Shown here piece by piece: positions 54,878-63,706 of a DNA stretch of 64,000 nt; positions within the stretch are counted from its first letter, which is position 1; each line of letters opens with the position of its first letter. The notes beneath the pieces were generated by a model that made no database searches, was not told where the DNA came from, and saw only the letters and a program-made list of their open reading frames with translations. The DNA is taken from positions 410,618 to 474,617 of the forward strand of contig JAAFAI010000001.1 in NCBI GenBank assembly GCA_018222405.1, read 5' to 3'. This DNA comes from Gammaproteobacteria bacterium (GTDB taxonomy: Bacteria; Pseudomonadota; Gammaproteobacteria; Enterobacterales; Alteromonadaceae). The translations under genes were made by a program, and so were the position numbers.

Positions 54878-55777
54878 TTATTCGGTGCGATGGTAATCGG
54901 GTATTTCGTAGCTCAGGCCGTACTCTAAAAACAACGCTTCCATCTCACCATTTTTAATCATCGGTTCGGTGATTGCCTGGATAGCATAAGCCAGTTCCCG
55001 ATAGTCCGTTTTAACTGCCATGCCAATATCCCACGACTTAATACTCATGGCAGCAAGGCCGTCAGCGCTGATGTCGTATTGCACAGGGAGTGGCGCGAAT
55101 TCGGTTTTATTAACGTCTCCTGAGGTACTCATCCCCCATTGCAACTGACCCTTCATTCCGGCAACTGCAGCCACCTTACCTTCCTGCAGCAGTTTGATGC
55201 CGTCGAAAACCGAGTCCACATGAACCAGTTTGTCACGCAGGCGGCCACCAATGGTTGCACCGAGGAAGAAGCTGGGTAGTGAGTCAAGCTCTACGGCAAC
55301 CGGTTCGTAATGGAATATGGCCAGGGTGCGAATATCATTGGTTTTTTCGTGGTCGCGTAGCAGTGCCCAGCTTTCCTGTTGATAGGGGCCAAACATCACT
55401 ACCAGGTCATTCTTGGGCAGACCGTAACCGTCAATGGCGTAGGCAAATTTACGATCGTAAGGTACCCGAAGCATTAAGTCAGCTTTCTGGCGGGTAATGA
55501 TATGCCCTTTCCAGATCGCATTGCGCAGGTCATCCTCGAGGTTTTCATCAGCGTTGATCCACATCCACTCCAGATCAACGCCCAATCCCGCCGCGATACG
55601 TTTACCGACTTCAATATCTACACCGGCAGGTTCGCCGTCCTTGAGATAGGAGTACGGGGGGAAGTTGTTATAGACAGCAATGGTTATCTGGCCCTGCTCA
55701 AGAATATCCTCATAACTTTTAGCCATAACAGACGTGGCCATTAAACTACAAATCAGAAGAACAACTCTTAATACCAT
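54878..55777 (-). CDS. Quinoprotein-associated periplasmic binding protein (MoxJ/XoxJ-like)
   Basis: 299 residues with signal peptide (1-19, ending VMA) and the fold of extracellular solute-binding proteins family 3 (ITIAVYNNFPPYSYLKDGEPAGVDIEVGKRIAAGLG; ending EMEALFLEYGLSYEIPDY). Proteins of this kind accompany PQQ alcohol dehydrogenases; XoxJ/MxaJ are thought to help activate or mature the dehydrogenase rather than serve transport. It lies just after the PedF-like cytochrome on the same strand (36-bp gap) and before the dehydrogenase. AAGGGG precedes the ATG. Confidence 0.85.
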   Translation of the reverse strand: MVLRVVLLICSLMATSVMAKSYEDILEQGQITIAVYNNFPPYSYLKDGEPAGVDIEVGKRIAAGLGVDLEWMWINADENLEDDLRNAIWKGHIITRQKADLMLRVPYDRKFAYAIDGYGLPKNDLVVMFGPYQQESWALLRDHEKTNDIRTLAIFHYEPVAVELDSLPSFFLGATIGGRLRDKLVHVDSVFDGIKLLQEGKVAAVAGMKGQLQWGMSTSGDVNKTEFAPLPVQYDISADGLAAMSIKSWDIGMAVKTDYRELAYAIQAITEPMIKNGEMEALFLEYGLSYEIPDYHRTE

Positions 55778-55813
55778 TACTGCCCCTTACTATGTATTGG
55801 TTAGGTGTACGGC

Positions 55814-56260
55814 TTACTCTGGTACGCCGCGAGTTTCGATGTACGCTTTGATTGCCCACATTGCTTCCTGAGAAAGAATGCCTTCAAACGGAGGCATATA
55901 AACACGGCCATCAACTACAGCACCATTACGGATACGAGTCATAAACCAACCATCGGCTTCTTCCTGGCTGAAGAATTCAAACTCATCGTTAAGTTTACGC
56001 AGATCAGGCGTGATTCCGCCAGAAATAACTTCCAGACCATGACAACGGGCACAGTTCTGGTTATAAGCTGAGTCGCCGATTTTAATCGCCAGCTCATTGC
56101 CAGTGTAAGGATTAGTCTTCAGCCACTCATCACCTAATTGGGGTAATTCACTGGTGTCTACTGCTTGCGGCGTTACATCACCGTGAGCCATTGCATTAGC
56201 GGTTACCAGGGTCAGTACCGCCAGCATCGCGCTGCGCAAAATAGTTAAATACATCTTCAT
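55814..56260 (-). CDS. pedF: Cytochrome c-550, PedF-like electron acceptor
   Basis: 148 residues from ATG 56260 (GGAGAA upstream). Signal peptide ends about residue 25 (ANAMA). One haem c site CARCH (Cys70, Cys73, His74) followed by GLEVISGGITPDLRKL, and a distal Met in RVYMPPFEGILSQEAMWAIKAYIE. The sequence GDVTPQAVDTSELPQLG and YTGNELAIKIGDSAYNQN fit the PedF group that accepts electrons from PQQ ethanol dehydrogenases. First gene of the minus-strand unit; divergent from the plus-strand ABC operon. Confidence 0.9.
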   Translation of the reverse strand: MKMYLTILRSAMLAVLTLVTANAMAHGDVTPQAVDTSELPQLGDEWLKTNPYTGNELAIKIGDSAYNQNCARCHGLEVISGGITPDLRKLNDEFEFFSQEEADGWFMTRIRNGAVVDGRVYMPPFEGILSQEAMWAIKAYIETRGVPE

Positions 56261-56497
56261 CTCGGTTTCTCCAAAAGCTGCCACATTGAGTTGTCATGCT
56301 GTTAAATGTTGCAGTGAAGTTAAAATAGTCATCAATAAGTTTTCATGTCTACAACAAAGCACAGGGTGAAAGTTAGGAGATCTGGGGGTTCCTTCCAATT
56401 GTACTTAGGTAGTAAACCTTTCATCCTTTTTGCTCATTTCAACTGTGTACAATCATGCTCTACTATTGCACCATAAGGTTAAAAAAGGGTTTTGTTT

Positions 56498-57727
56498 TTG
56501 AACATAAAAAAACGGATAGATTACAAAATTTACACCTGTTTAACGCGATTATCGCAGCACGTTCGCGTCCTGTTCGTGCTTATTGTAGGTGGGGTTTTGA
56601 TGCCCGCGGTGGCTAATGCCAAGGCACTAAATATAGATGTGATTTATGTTCAGCAATCATCAAACCAGGCTGCGCAGCCCTTATTACTTAAAAAAACGCC
56701 AGACAATCTCACCATAGCTGGCGCTGAACTGGCTATAAAAGACAGCAATACCACGGGGCGTTTTTTAAAACATCAATACAGTCTTTCTGGTGTAACCGGC
56801 CCTAACAGCGAGGAAATTGTAGCGGCTCTCAAACAACGGCTGAACGGACAGCCGGCTATCCTCCTTACAGACCTGCCTACGACTACGCTGAAAGTAGTAG
56901 CCGATTTAGCACTCGCCAACGGCAGTGTGATCATAAATGCCGGTGAAGCCGACAATAATTTACGTGTATCCCAGTGCCGTGGTGGGTTGTTACACACTTT
57001 GGCGAGTCGCGCGATGTTAACCGATGCCATGGCCCAATTCTTTATGGCCAGACGCTGGCGGGAGTGGTTTGTGATCAGTGGTGAATCTGACGCCGACGGG
57101 GCCTATGCTGCGTCCATTAGCCGGTCCGCAAAACGTTTTGGTGCAAAAATCACCGAGCAGAAAACCTGGAGCTTCGATACCGACCTGCGCCGCAGTGCTC
57201 AGCGCGAGGTGCCGTTATTCACTCAGGGTGACGATTATGATGTGGTGCTGGTGGCCGACGAATCAGATTTGTTCGGTAACTATATTCCGAATAATACCTG
57301 GTTACCCAGACCGGTTGCGGGCACCCATGGGTTAACCCCAACAACCTGGCACTGGGTGCTTGAGCAGTGGGGCGCTACCCAGTTACAAAACCGTTTTTAC
57401 GAACAATTTGGGCGTGAAATGCTCGACAAGGATTATGCTGCCTGGCTGGCAGTGCGCAGTATCAGTGAAGCGGTTACCCGTACCCAAACCAATAACCCTA
57501 AAGCCCTATATTCGTATCTGATGAGCAATGACTTTGAGCTGGCCGCATTTAAGGGCCGCAAGTTAAGTTTTCGGCCGTGGAACGGTCAGTTGCGACAACC
57601 GATTCCGTTGGTACACCCAAAAGGTTTGACCTCTCTGTCGCCGCAGGAAGGGTATCTTCACCCGAGCACTGATTTAGATACGCTGGGATTCGACAAGCCT
57701 GAATCACGCTGTGATATGGCTTACTAA
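56498..57727 (+). CDS. ABC substrate-binding-like protein of the PQQ alcohol dehydrogenase system
   Basis: About 409 residues. No ATG is available before the signal peptide; TTG 56498 (MNIKKRIDYKIY) is chosen because AAGGG lies about 9 bases upstream, with TTG 56492 as alternative. The signal segment (about 22-44, ending ANA) is followed by a type I periplasmic-binding fold (Leu/Ile/Val-binding-like), with AGAELAIKDSNTTGRFLKHQ and DYAAWLAVRSISEAVTRT. The family accompanies PQQ dehydrogenases and the next three genes. Ligand unknown. The downstream propeller gene follows closely. Confidence 0.82.
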   Translation: MNIKKRIDYKIYTCLTRLSQHVRVLFVLIVGGVLMPAVANAKALNIDVIYVQQSSNQAAQPLLLKKTPDNLTIAGAELAIKDSNTTGRFLKHQYSLSGVTGPNSEEIVAALKQRLNGQPAILLTDLPTTTLKVVADLALANGSVIINAGEADNNLRVSQCRGGLLHTLASRAMLTDAMAQFFMARRWREWFVISGESDADGAYAASISRSAKRFGAKITEQKTWSFDTDLRRSAQREVPLFTQGDDYDVVLVADESDLFGNYIPNNTWLPRPVAGTHGLTPTTWHWVLEQWGATQLQNRFYEQFGREMLDKDYAAWLAVRSISEAVTRTQTNNPKALYSYLMSNDFELAAFKGRKLSFRPWNGQLRQPIPLVHPKGLTSLSPQEGYLHPSTDLDTLGFDKPESRCDMAY

Positions 57728-57743
57728 AAGGTGGTATAGAAGT

Positions 57744-58700
57744 ATGCGTTTATTAGTTTTAGCAGTTGGCCTGTTTACGGCACTGGTGAGTCAGGCCGAA
57801 GTCGCTTACGTTTCCAATGAAAAAAGCGATACGCTAACCCTTATCGATTTGGATAAACTGGAAGTCATCGATACGCTGGAGGTTGGGTTGCGCCCCCGCG
57901 GCATTATCTTCAGCCAGGATTATAAGTACCTGTATATTTGCGCCAGCGAATCCGATGCCGTGCAGGTAATGGATTTGGCCACCCACAAGGTGATTCACAA
58001 TCTGCCTTCCGGTGAAGATCCGGAGCAGTTCGCCCTGCATCCGAATAACCGTCATCTGTATATTGCTAATGAAGATAGCGCAGTCGTTACGGTTGTTGAT
58101 ACGGTAGACCGAACCGTTATCGCACAAATTGATGTGGGCATTGAACCGGAGGGTATGGCAGTGAGCCCCGATGGGAAATGGGTAATCAATACCTCTGAAA
58201 CCACCAACATGCTGCACTGGATTGATGCCAGTACCCACGAGCTGGTTGATAACACCCTCGTCGATCAGCGTCCGCGCCATGTGGAATTTACAAAGACTGG
58301 CGAAAAGGTCTGGGCGTCGGCTGAGATTGGCGGCACAGTGGATGTTATTGATACAGCCTCCCGGGAACTGATTAAAAAGATCACCTTTAAAATTCCTGGT
58401 GTACACCGCGATAAAATACAGCCGGTAGGCATTAAACTTACCGATGATGGCAAATATGCTTTTGTGGCACTCGGCCCGGCAAATCATGTGGCGGTAATCG
58501 ATGCCAGTACCTATGAAGTGCTTGATTATCTGCTGGTAGGTCGCCGTGTATGGCAGTTAGCGTTTGCCAAAGAACAGTCTTTATTGCTCACCACAAATGG
58601 CGTTAGCGGTGATGTATCGGTGATTGATGTGGATGATCTGAAAGTCATTAAAACAATTAAAGCCGGCCGCTATCCATGGGGGGTGGTGGTTAAGCCATGA
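57744..58700 (+). CDS. YVTN beta-propeller protein associated with PQQ catabolism
   Basis: 318 residues from ATG 57744 (AAAGGTGG upstream). Signal peptide about 1-18 (VSQA), then seven or so YVTN/NHL-type repeats: AYVSNEKSDTLTLIDLDKLEVIDTLEVG, YLYICASESDAVQVMDLATHKVIHNLPSG, and others ending VDDLKVIKTIKAGRYPWGV. A periplasmic propeller of this type is conserved between the binding protein and ABC ATPase in ped/PQQ clusters; its action is unknown. Its stop overlaps the ATPase ATG (ATGA). Confidence 0.85.
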   Translation: MRLLVLAVGLFTALVSQAEVAYVSNEKSDTLTLIDLDKLEVIDTLEVGLRPRGIIFSQDYKYLYICASESDAVQVMDLATHKVIHNLPSGEDPEQFALHPNNRHLYIANEDSAVVTVVDTVDRTVIAQIDVGIEPEGMAVSPDGKWVINTSETTNMLHWIDASTHELVDNTLVDQRPRHVEFTKTGEKVWASAEIGGTVDVIDTASRELIKKITFKIPGVHRDKIQPVGIKLTDDGKYAFVALGPANHVAVIDASTYEVLDYLLVGRRVWQLAFAKEQSLLLTTNGVSGDVSVIDVDDLKVIKTIKAGRYPWGVVVKP

Positions 58701-59434
58701 GTGTTCCGGTACTAGCGGTAGAGCAAATAGGGTTTAATTACGGGGCTAAGCAGGCCCTGTCCGAGGTGACGTTTTCACTGTCGCCGGGGGCGTATTATGC
58801 TTTGCTTGGGCCTAATGGCGCGGGTAAGAGCACGCTGTTCTCGATTCTTTGTCAGTTACTGCAGCCACAAACCGGCAGCGTAACGGTTAATGGCATCAGT
58901 GCCGCGAAAAAGCCTCGCCAGGTGTTAAAGCAAATCGGCATGGTTTTTCAGCAATCCACCCTGGATTTAGATTTGAGTGTTGAGCAGAACCTGGCTTATC
59001 ACGCCAGTCTGCACGGCTTATCGAGCGCTTACACAAAACAGCGTATCAATGAAGAGCTGCAGCGTTTTGCGTTAAGCGAACGACGCAAAGATAAAGTCCG
59101 CTCGCTCAATGGCGGTCACCGCCGCCGGGTAGAGATTGCTCGGGCGCTGCTGCATCAACCGGCTATCTTGTTGCTGGATGAGGCTACCGTGGGCCTGGAT
59201 CAGTCCACCCGTGACACGATTAACGATCACCTGCGCCAATTGTGTAGCGACTCGGGTATCACGATTTTGTCGTCCACCCACCTGATTGACGAAGTGCGCC
59301 CGCATGACGAGCTGATTGTACTGATCAAAGGCCAGATTCAATTGCAGCAACGTTGTGAGGAGGCCATGCAGGCTCTGCAGCTGGGATCCGTTCAGGCGCT
59401 ATACCGGCACTTTCATCAGCAGGGGGAACAATAA
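58697..59434 (+). CDS. pedB: ABC transporter ATPase of the PQQ alcohol dehydrogenase system
   Basis: 245 residues with Walker A GPNGAGKST, Q-loop VFQQS, Walker B ILLLDEATVGLD and H-loop SSTHLIDE. The signature motif is LNGGHRRRVEIARALL, where the usual LSGGQ reads LNGGH, a variant seen in this quinoprotein-linked group. It pairs with the permease that starts at the next base. The system may export a toxic alcohol/aldehyde or supply a factor for dehydrogenase maturation; the substrate has not been established (inference). Confidence 0.85.
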   Translation: MSVPVLAVEQIGFNYGAKQALSEVTFSLSPGAYYALLGPNGAGKSTLFSILCQLLQPQTGSVTVNGISAAKKPRQVLKQIGMVFQQSTLDLDLSVEQNLAYHASLHGLSSAYTKQRINEELQRFALSERRKDKVRSLNGGHRRRVEIARALLHQPAILLLDEATVGLDQSTRDTINDHLRQLCSDSGITILSSTHLIDEVRPHDELIVLIKGQIQLQQRCEEAMQALQLGSVQALYRHFHQQGEQ

Positions 59435-60226
59435 ATGTACTGGACCTGCTTTGTTGGTGTTTTAAAACGGGAACTGCTGAGGTTCTGGCAACAGCGCTCG
59501 CGGCTGATAAGTGCGCTGGTACGCCCTTTGTTATGGCTGGTGGTATTTGCGGCGGGCTTTCGCGCTGCGCTGGGCGTAGCGATTATTCCGCCTTATGAAA
59601 CCTACATTACTTATGAAGTTTACATTATTCCGGGCCTGGCCGGCGTGATCATGCTGTTTAACGGTATGCAAAGCTCGCTTTCAATGGTATACGACCGGGA
59701 AATGGGCAGTATGAAGGTGCTCCTCACCAGCCCCATGCCCAGACCGTTTTTGCTGGTCAGTAAACTGCTGGCCGGTGCTTGTATTTCCATGTTGCAGGTG
59801 TATGCCTTTTTCGCCATCGCCTGGCTGCTGGAGGTACAAGCTGAGCCAGTGGGTTACTTGCTGGTCATTCCGGCTCTACTCCTTACTGCCTTGTTACTGG
59901 GGGCATTGGGGCTATTACTGTCGTCTTTTATTAAGCAATTGGAAAATTTCGCCGGGGTGATGAACTTCGTGGTGTTTCCGATGTTTTTCCTCTCTTCGGC
60001 GTTATACCCGTTGTGGAAAATGCGCGAGTCGAGCGAGTGGCTTTACTGGATATGCCAGTTTAATCCGTTCACTCACGCGGTAGAACTGATTCGTTTTGCG
60101 CTTTATGGCCAGTTTAACGGGCAGGCAGCGCTGGTAACCGGTGTTTGTACGCTGATTTTTACCAGTCTGGCTATTTGGGGCTACGACCCCAAACGAGGCA
60201 TGGTAAAACGCAAGGTGGGCGGGTAG
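59435..60226 (+). CDS. pedC: ABC-2 type permease, PedC-like
   Basis: 263 residues with about six membrane helices (starting LISALVRPLLWLVVFAAGF) and the ABC-2 family block MVYDREMGSMKVLLTSPMPRPFLLVSKLLAGA. It begins immediately after the ATPase stop. The pair forms a complete exporter with the preceding genes. Followed by about 110 bp and the response regulator gene. Confidence 0.88.
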   Translation: MYWTCFVGVLKRELLRFWQQRSRLISALVRPLLWLVVFAAGFRAALGVAIIPPYETYITYEVYIIPGLAGVIMLFNGMQSSLSMVYDREMGSMKVLLTSPMPRPFLLVSKLLAGACISMLQVYAFFAIAWLLEVQAEPVGYLLVIPALLLTALLLGALGLLLSSFIKQLENFAGVMNFVVFPMFFLSSALYPLWKMRESSEWLYWICQFNPFTHAVELIRFALYGQFNGQAALVTGVCTLIFTSLAIWGYDPKRGMVKRKVGG

Positions 60227-60339
60227 CTCACAGATTTAACAAACGGATGGATTATCCTGATAGCCGCTGCGAATAAAGGCTAGCTGAATGACAGTACATC
60301 CACTAATATAACTTACAGAGCATTAACAGGGTGATAAAA

Positions 60340-61008
60340 ATGGTAGAAATTCTCGTTGCGGACGACCATCCCTTATTTCAATATGCAATCACCGATTTCG
60401 TTGAGCGTAATATTCCGGATACTAAAACCATCAGCTGTATCGATCTCGAAGAAGCACTCAATACAGCTGAAGAAAACCCTAATATTGATTTGGTGTTACT
60501 TGATCTGAATATGCCAGGCATGGACGGTCTTAACGGTATCGTGCGTTTTCGTAATCAGTTCCCTGAAATTCCTATTGTTATAGTGTCGGCAGAAGAAGAT
60601 AAAAACGTCGTGCTGCAGGCCTTTACCTATGGAGCGGTAGGGTTTATCACCAAGTCTTCCAGCTGTGAACAGATTGTTGGTGCGCTCCAGCAGGTACTCT
60701 CCGGTCAGGTATACCTGCCGCCGGATATCATCCGCAATGGCGGTAGCAGCAAACCAAAAGACGATTCTGCTCAGCAGCAAATCGATCCTAAACTGATTGG
60801 CGCTCTAACCCGCCGCCAGTTACTGGTGTTTGAGTGTATCGCCAAAGGTAAGTCTAACAAGCAGATTGCCTATGAGCTGAATATTGCTGAAACCACAGTG
60901 AAGGCTCACGTGTCGGCCATTCTTACTAAGCTGAATGTACATAACCGCATCCAGGCAGCGCTTTGTGCGGCCAGTATCGACTTTAACCAGTATCTGATGC
61001 GCAACTAG
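60340..61008 (+). CDS. LuxR-type response regulator (ExaE/AgmR/PedR-like)
   Basis: 222 residues from ATG 60340 (AGGG 7 bases upstream). Receiver domain with acidic pocket ADDHP, phospho-acceptor Asp in DLVLLDLNMPGMDG and Lys in FITKSSS, then a LuxR helix-turn-helix (RRQLLVFECIAKGKSNKQIAYELNIAETTVKAHVSAILTKL). Regulators of this type control PQQ ethanol dehydrogenases in Pseudomonas. No histidine kinase is within the window. It likely controls the adjacent alcohol-oxidation genes (inference). Confidence 0.88.
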   Translation: MVEILVADDHPLFQYAITDFVERNIPDTKTISCIDLEEALNTAEENPNIDLVLLDLNMPGMDGLNGIVRFRNQFPEIPIVIVSAEEDKNVVLQAFTYGAVGFITKSSSCEQIVGALQQVLSGQVYLPPDIIRNGGSSKPKDDSAQQQIDPKLIGALTRRQLLVFECIAKGKSNKQIAYELNIAETTVKAHVSAILTKLNVHNRIQAALCAASIDFNQYLMRN

Positions 61009-61035
61009 TTCTTAGCGACTGATAGTGCTTTGTAA

Positions 61036-61061
61036 GCCATGGGTATCCTGTTGCCCATGGC
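61036..61061. terminator. Hairpin after the response regulator
   Basis: GCCATGGG / CCCATGGC 8-bp stem with a 10-base loop, 28 bp past the stop of the regulator gene. No T-run directly after, so it may be only a weak terminator. Confidence 0.4.
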
Positions 61062-61180
61062 GCGATTGATTCTCCTTTCTACCGACTTTCCCAATCAGTG
61101 TCTTTTGTTACAAGTGCTTTAAAAGCCACTGAAAATTCAGTATTGTTTTGGCCTTGCCCGCTAGGCTTTCAAAGGTTGAT

Positions 61181-61489
61181 ATGGATATCGAAGTCACCAG
61201 ACCAAAACAGTTCACCGATTTTACCCGCAATTACCGTTTGCTTGCCGATGGCAAGGAGGTAGCTTTAATCGAACGCGGTACCACGCAAAAGGTTACTCTG
61301 CCGGCCGACAGTAAAATACTCACGGCTTATATAGATTGGTGCTATAGCCCGGAATTTGCTGTAAGTGATATTCAGGGTGGACGCATCATAGTTAAAAACG
61401 CATTTGCCTCTAACCCGCTTAAAGCACTGTTACTTCCGCTTTATTACGTGACGTTTGGTAAACATAAGTATCTTAAGTTAGAGTCGTAA
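61181..61489 (+). CDS. Small conserved-looking hypothetical protein
   Basis: 102 residues from ATG 61181 (MDIEVTRPKQFTDFTRNYRLLADGKEV), with AAAGG about 8 bases upstream; the longer frame to 61148 has no ribosome site. Short beta-rich segments (VTLPADSKILTAYIDWCYSP; GGRIIVKNAFASNP) and a hydrophobic C-terminal stretch LKALLLPLYYVTFGKHKYLKLES suggest membrane contact. No family recognised. It is 45 bp before the next membrane protein gene and probably cotranscribed. Confidence 0.65.
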   Translation: MDIEVTRPKQFTDFTRNYRLLADGKEVALIERGTTQKVTLPADSKILTAYIDWCYSPEFAVSDIQGGRIIVKNAFASNPLKALLLPLYYVTFGKHKYLKLES

Positions 61490-61534
61490 TTCTTACGTCT
61501 ATGGACGGTCGTTTTGAACGACAAGGAGAAACCA

Positions 61535-61897
61535 ATGCAAGACAATCAACAAGAATACTGGGGAATGCCGCTAAACACTTACTGCATGCTGCTGCATTTG
61601 AGCCAGCTAAGCAGTATTGTCATTCCTGGGCTTGGTTTTATATTGCCTATCGTGATGTGGGTGGTAAATAAAGATAAAAGTGACACCATAGACCAGCATG
61701 GCAAAGTGACCGTAAACTGGCTGATAAGCCTGGTTATCTACTATGCGATTTGTTTTATCCTCATTTTCATACTAATCGGCGTAGTTGCCATATGGATTCT
61801 GGCGCTTTTGAATATTGTCTTTGCTATTATTGCTGCACTAAAAGCCAATAATGGCGAGTTATGGGTTTATCCGCTTAGTATCCGGTTTTTAAAGTAA
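61535..61897 (+). CDS. DUF4870-type small membrane protein
   Basis: 120 residues from ATG 61535 (GGAG upstream). Three hydrophobic helices: about 15-42 (YCMLLHLSQLSSIVIPGLGFILPIVMWV), 60-82 and 85-105, with the DUF4870 motif DTIDQHGKVTVNWLISL between the first and second. The family is widespread with unknown role. Paired with the small ORF just upstream. Confidence 0.85.
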   Translation: MQDNQQEYWGMPLNTYCMLLHLSQLSSIVIPGLGFILPIVMWVVNKDKSDTIDQHGKVTVNWLISLVIYYAICFILIFILIGVVAIWILALLNIVFAIIAALKANNGELWVYPLSIRFLK

Positions 61898-62082
61898 CCG
61901 GTACGGACTGATATTCGCTCATAGCCGACACTAACTTAGAGTTATTTCGTTCCTCAGGACTTTAAGCCAAAAGGGACTGTAAGAGCTGCCTATTTCAATG
62001 AAAGTTTGAGAAGATTTAATTCAAGATTTGAGATCACGTGTAATATAAAAATATGATCGTAGACTAAGATGGAATTCACTAC

Positions 62083-63480
62083 ATGGATCGAGTAATTCGC
62101 TTTTTTAAAAGTAAACTCTCACTTCAACTTTTCTCTAAAATAATTTTAATTAGTGGCGTACTAACCCTGATTAATATATCCATTCAAGTTTATTTCGACT
62201 ACAAGTCGGAAGTGAAGTATCGGGATAAAGAAATAGCTAACGTGTTAGCTGCAATTAAAGTTCCACTGAAATCTTCTTTAATCAAAAATGAAAAAGGTGA
62301 AGTTAACTTACTTTTAAATGAATTAGTGAAATTTGAAAGTATTGGACACGTCCAAATCAGAGCAGTAAATACTAACAGTATTCAAAAACAAACTTTGAAA
62401 ACTTCAGATAGTGAAGCACTATCGGAAAGTAATCTAGACAGTGATAATGGAAACCCTGTTAGGGTTTTTGCTGAAGCTCAAGGGGAAGTTATTAGCGGTG
62501 AAATTACTTTTCACTCCGGCGAATTAACTGCAGGAAAAATTGAAAATCTGCAGATATCAGTCGTGCCAATTTTAGAGGCAAATGAGAATGATGGTGTCAA
62601 ACAATCCTTAGTCGCCTATAGCAATTTCGATGCAGTTAAAGATAAAGTGCTTTCAAATTTAGTAGTCATTGTCATTACACAAGGTTTAAAAACATTTATC
62701 GTTTCCTTATTCCTGATGGCATTGTTCTATCATTTGGTGATTAAACATATCCATGAGGTAAGTTTATGGTTGCGCAGTTTCTCGCCTGGAGGTTCTTTTC
62801 ATCCTATTACAGTGTCTGAGAGAGATATCACTAAGAATGAACTTTATGAATTAAAAGGGTTGGTCGGTAACTTGGGTAAAGAAGTGCACAGCCATACTAT
62901 CTATCTGGAACAAAGGGTTGCTGAACGAACAAAAGCGCTTGCAGAAGCAAACGCGAAGTTAGAGCATATCGCATATACCGATAGCTTAACCGCAATTGCA
63001 AACAGGTTGTCATTTTTTAATACAGCTGAAATTGAAATCAGAAGAGCAAGGCGTCTTTCTTACCACGTTGGAATAGCATTATTAGATTTAGACCACTTTA
63101 AACAAATAAACGATAATTATGGTCACGATGCAGGAGATAAGGTATTAGTGGCTGTCTCTGATGCAATGTCAAAATGCCTCAGGGAGCAGGACTGCATTGG
63201 AAGAATTGGCGGGGAGGAATTTGCGATTATTCTTCCAGGGGCTGATGAAAATGGACTAAAAAGTCTTACAAAGCGTTTAAGAGATTCAGTTAAAGCGCTT
63301 CGTTTTGAGTTTATGGACAGTCATCCTGTAACTATCAGCATTGGCTTTACCGTTCTGGGAAAAAATGAGCAATTAAATGCCGCGCTTAAAAGAGCTGATG
63401 GTTACCTCTACGAAGCCAAAAGAAGTGGAAGGGATTGCGCGATTACAGATTTGCAGCATTTAAGGCAAATTATAGCTTAA
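62083..63480 (+). CDS. Membrane diguanylate cyclase with periplasmic sensor
   Basis: 465 residues: membrane helix at about 18-37, periplasmic sensor (about 38-205), second membrane helix at about 203-225, a helical linker, and GGDEF domain with the signature GGEEF (RIGGEEFAIILPG), metal Asp in ALLDLDHFKQIND and I-site REQD upstream. It is expected to make cyclic di-GMP. The coding sequence is visibly AT-richer (many Lys, Asn, Glu codons in A/T) than the neighbours, a sign of possible recent transfer. Weak ribosome site. Confidence 0.92.
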   Translation: MDRVIRFFKSKLSLQLFSKIILISGVLTLINISIQVYFDYKSEVKYRDKEIANVLAAIKVPLKSSLIKNEKGEVNLLLNELVKFESIGHVQIRAVNTNSIQKQTLKTSDSEALSESNLDSDNGNPVRVFAEAQGEVISGEITFHSGELTAGKIENLQISVVPILEANENDGVKQSLVAYSNFDAVKDKVLSNLVVIVITQGLKTFIVSLFLMALFYHLVIKHIHEVSLWLRSFSPGGSFHPITVSERDITKNELYELKGLVGNLGKEVHSHTIYLEQRVAERTKALAEANAKLEHIAYTDSLTAIANRLSFFNTAEIEIRRARRLSYHVGIALLDLDHFKQINDNYGHDAGDKVLVAVSDAMSKCLREQDCIGRIGGEEFAIILPGADENGLKSLTKRLRDSVKALRFEFMDSHPVTISIGFTVLGKNEQLNAALKRADGYLYEAKRSGRDCAITDLQHLRQIIA

Positions 63481-63556
63481 GTGTTTCAGTTGCTTTCTTG
63501 TATCTACCCTGCTTTTTACGATGAAAAATTGAACTAATAACGAGAAGAAGCTCCCG

Positions 63557-63582
63557 AGTAATTTAGTAATTTAGTAATTTAG
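63557..63582. repeat. Short tandem repeat, three copies of AGTAATTT
   Basis: Three exact tandem copies of AGTAATTT followed by AG, in the 226-bp gap between the GGDEF gene and the right-edge gene. No other feature recognised in this gap. Confidence 0.8.
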
Positions 63583-63706
63583 CGGAGCAATACGGTTACT
63601 TGAGCTTCGACGGTGTCGTGAGTGACGATTTCAGTCGCGCAGAGAGCCTTCGCTGGTTATGCTAAGTAATCGATGATCATCAACTCTTTGGAATTAGAAT
63701 TAGCCA

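Noticed and set aside
57834..58487. 217-residue minus-strand ORF
   Set aside because: Antisense shadow of the YVTN propeller gene, which has the clear repeats and signal peptide.
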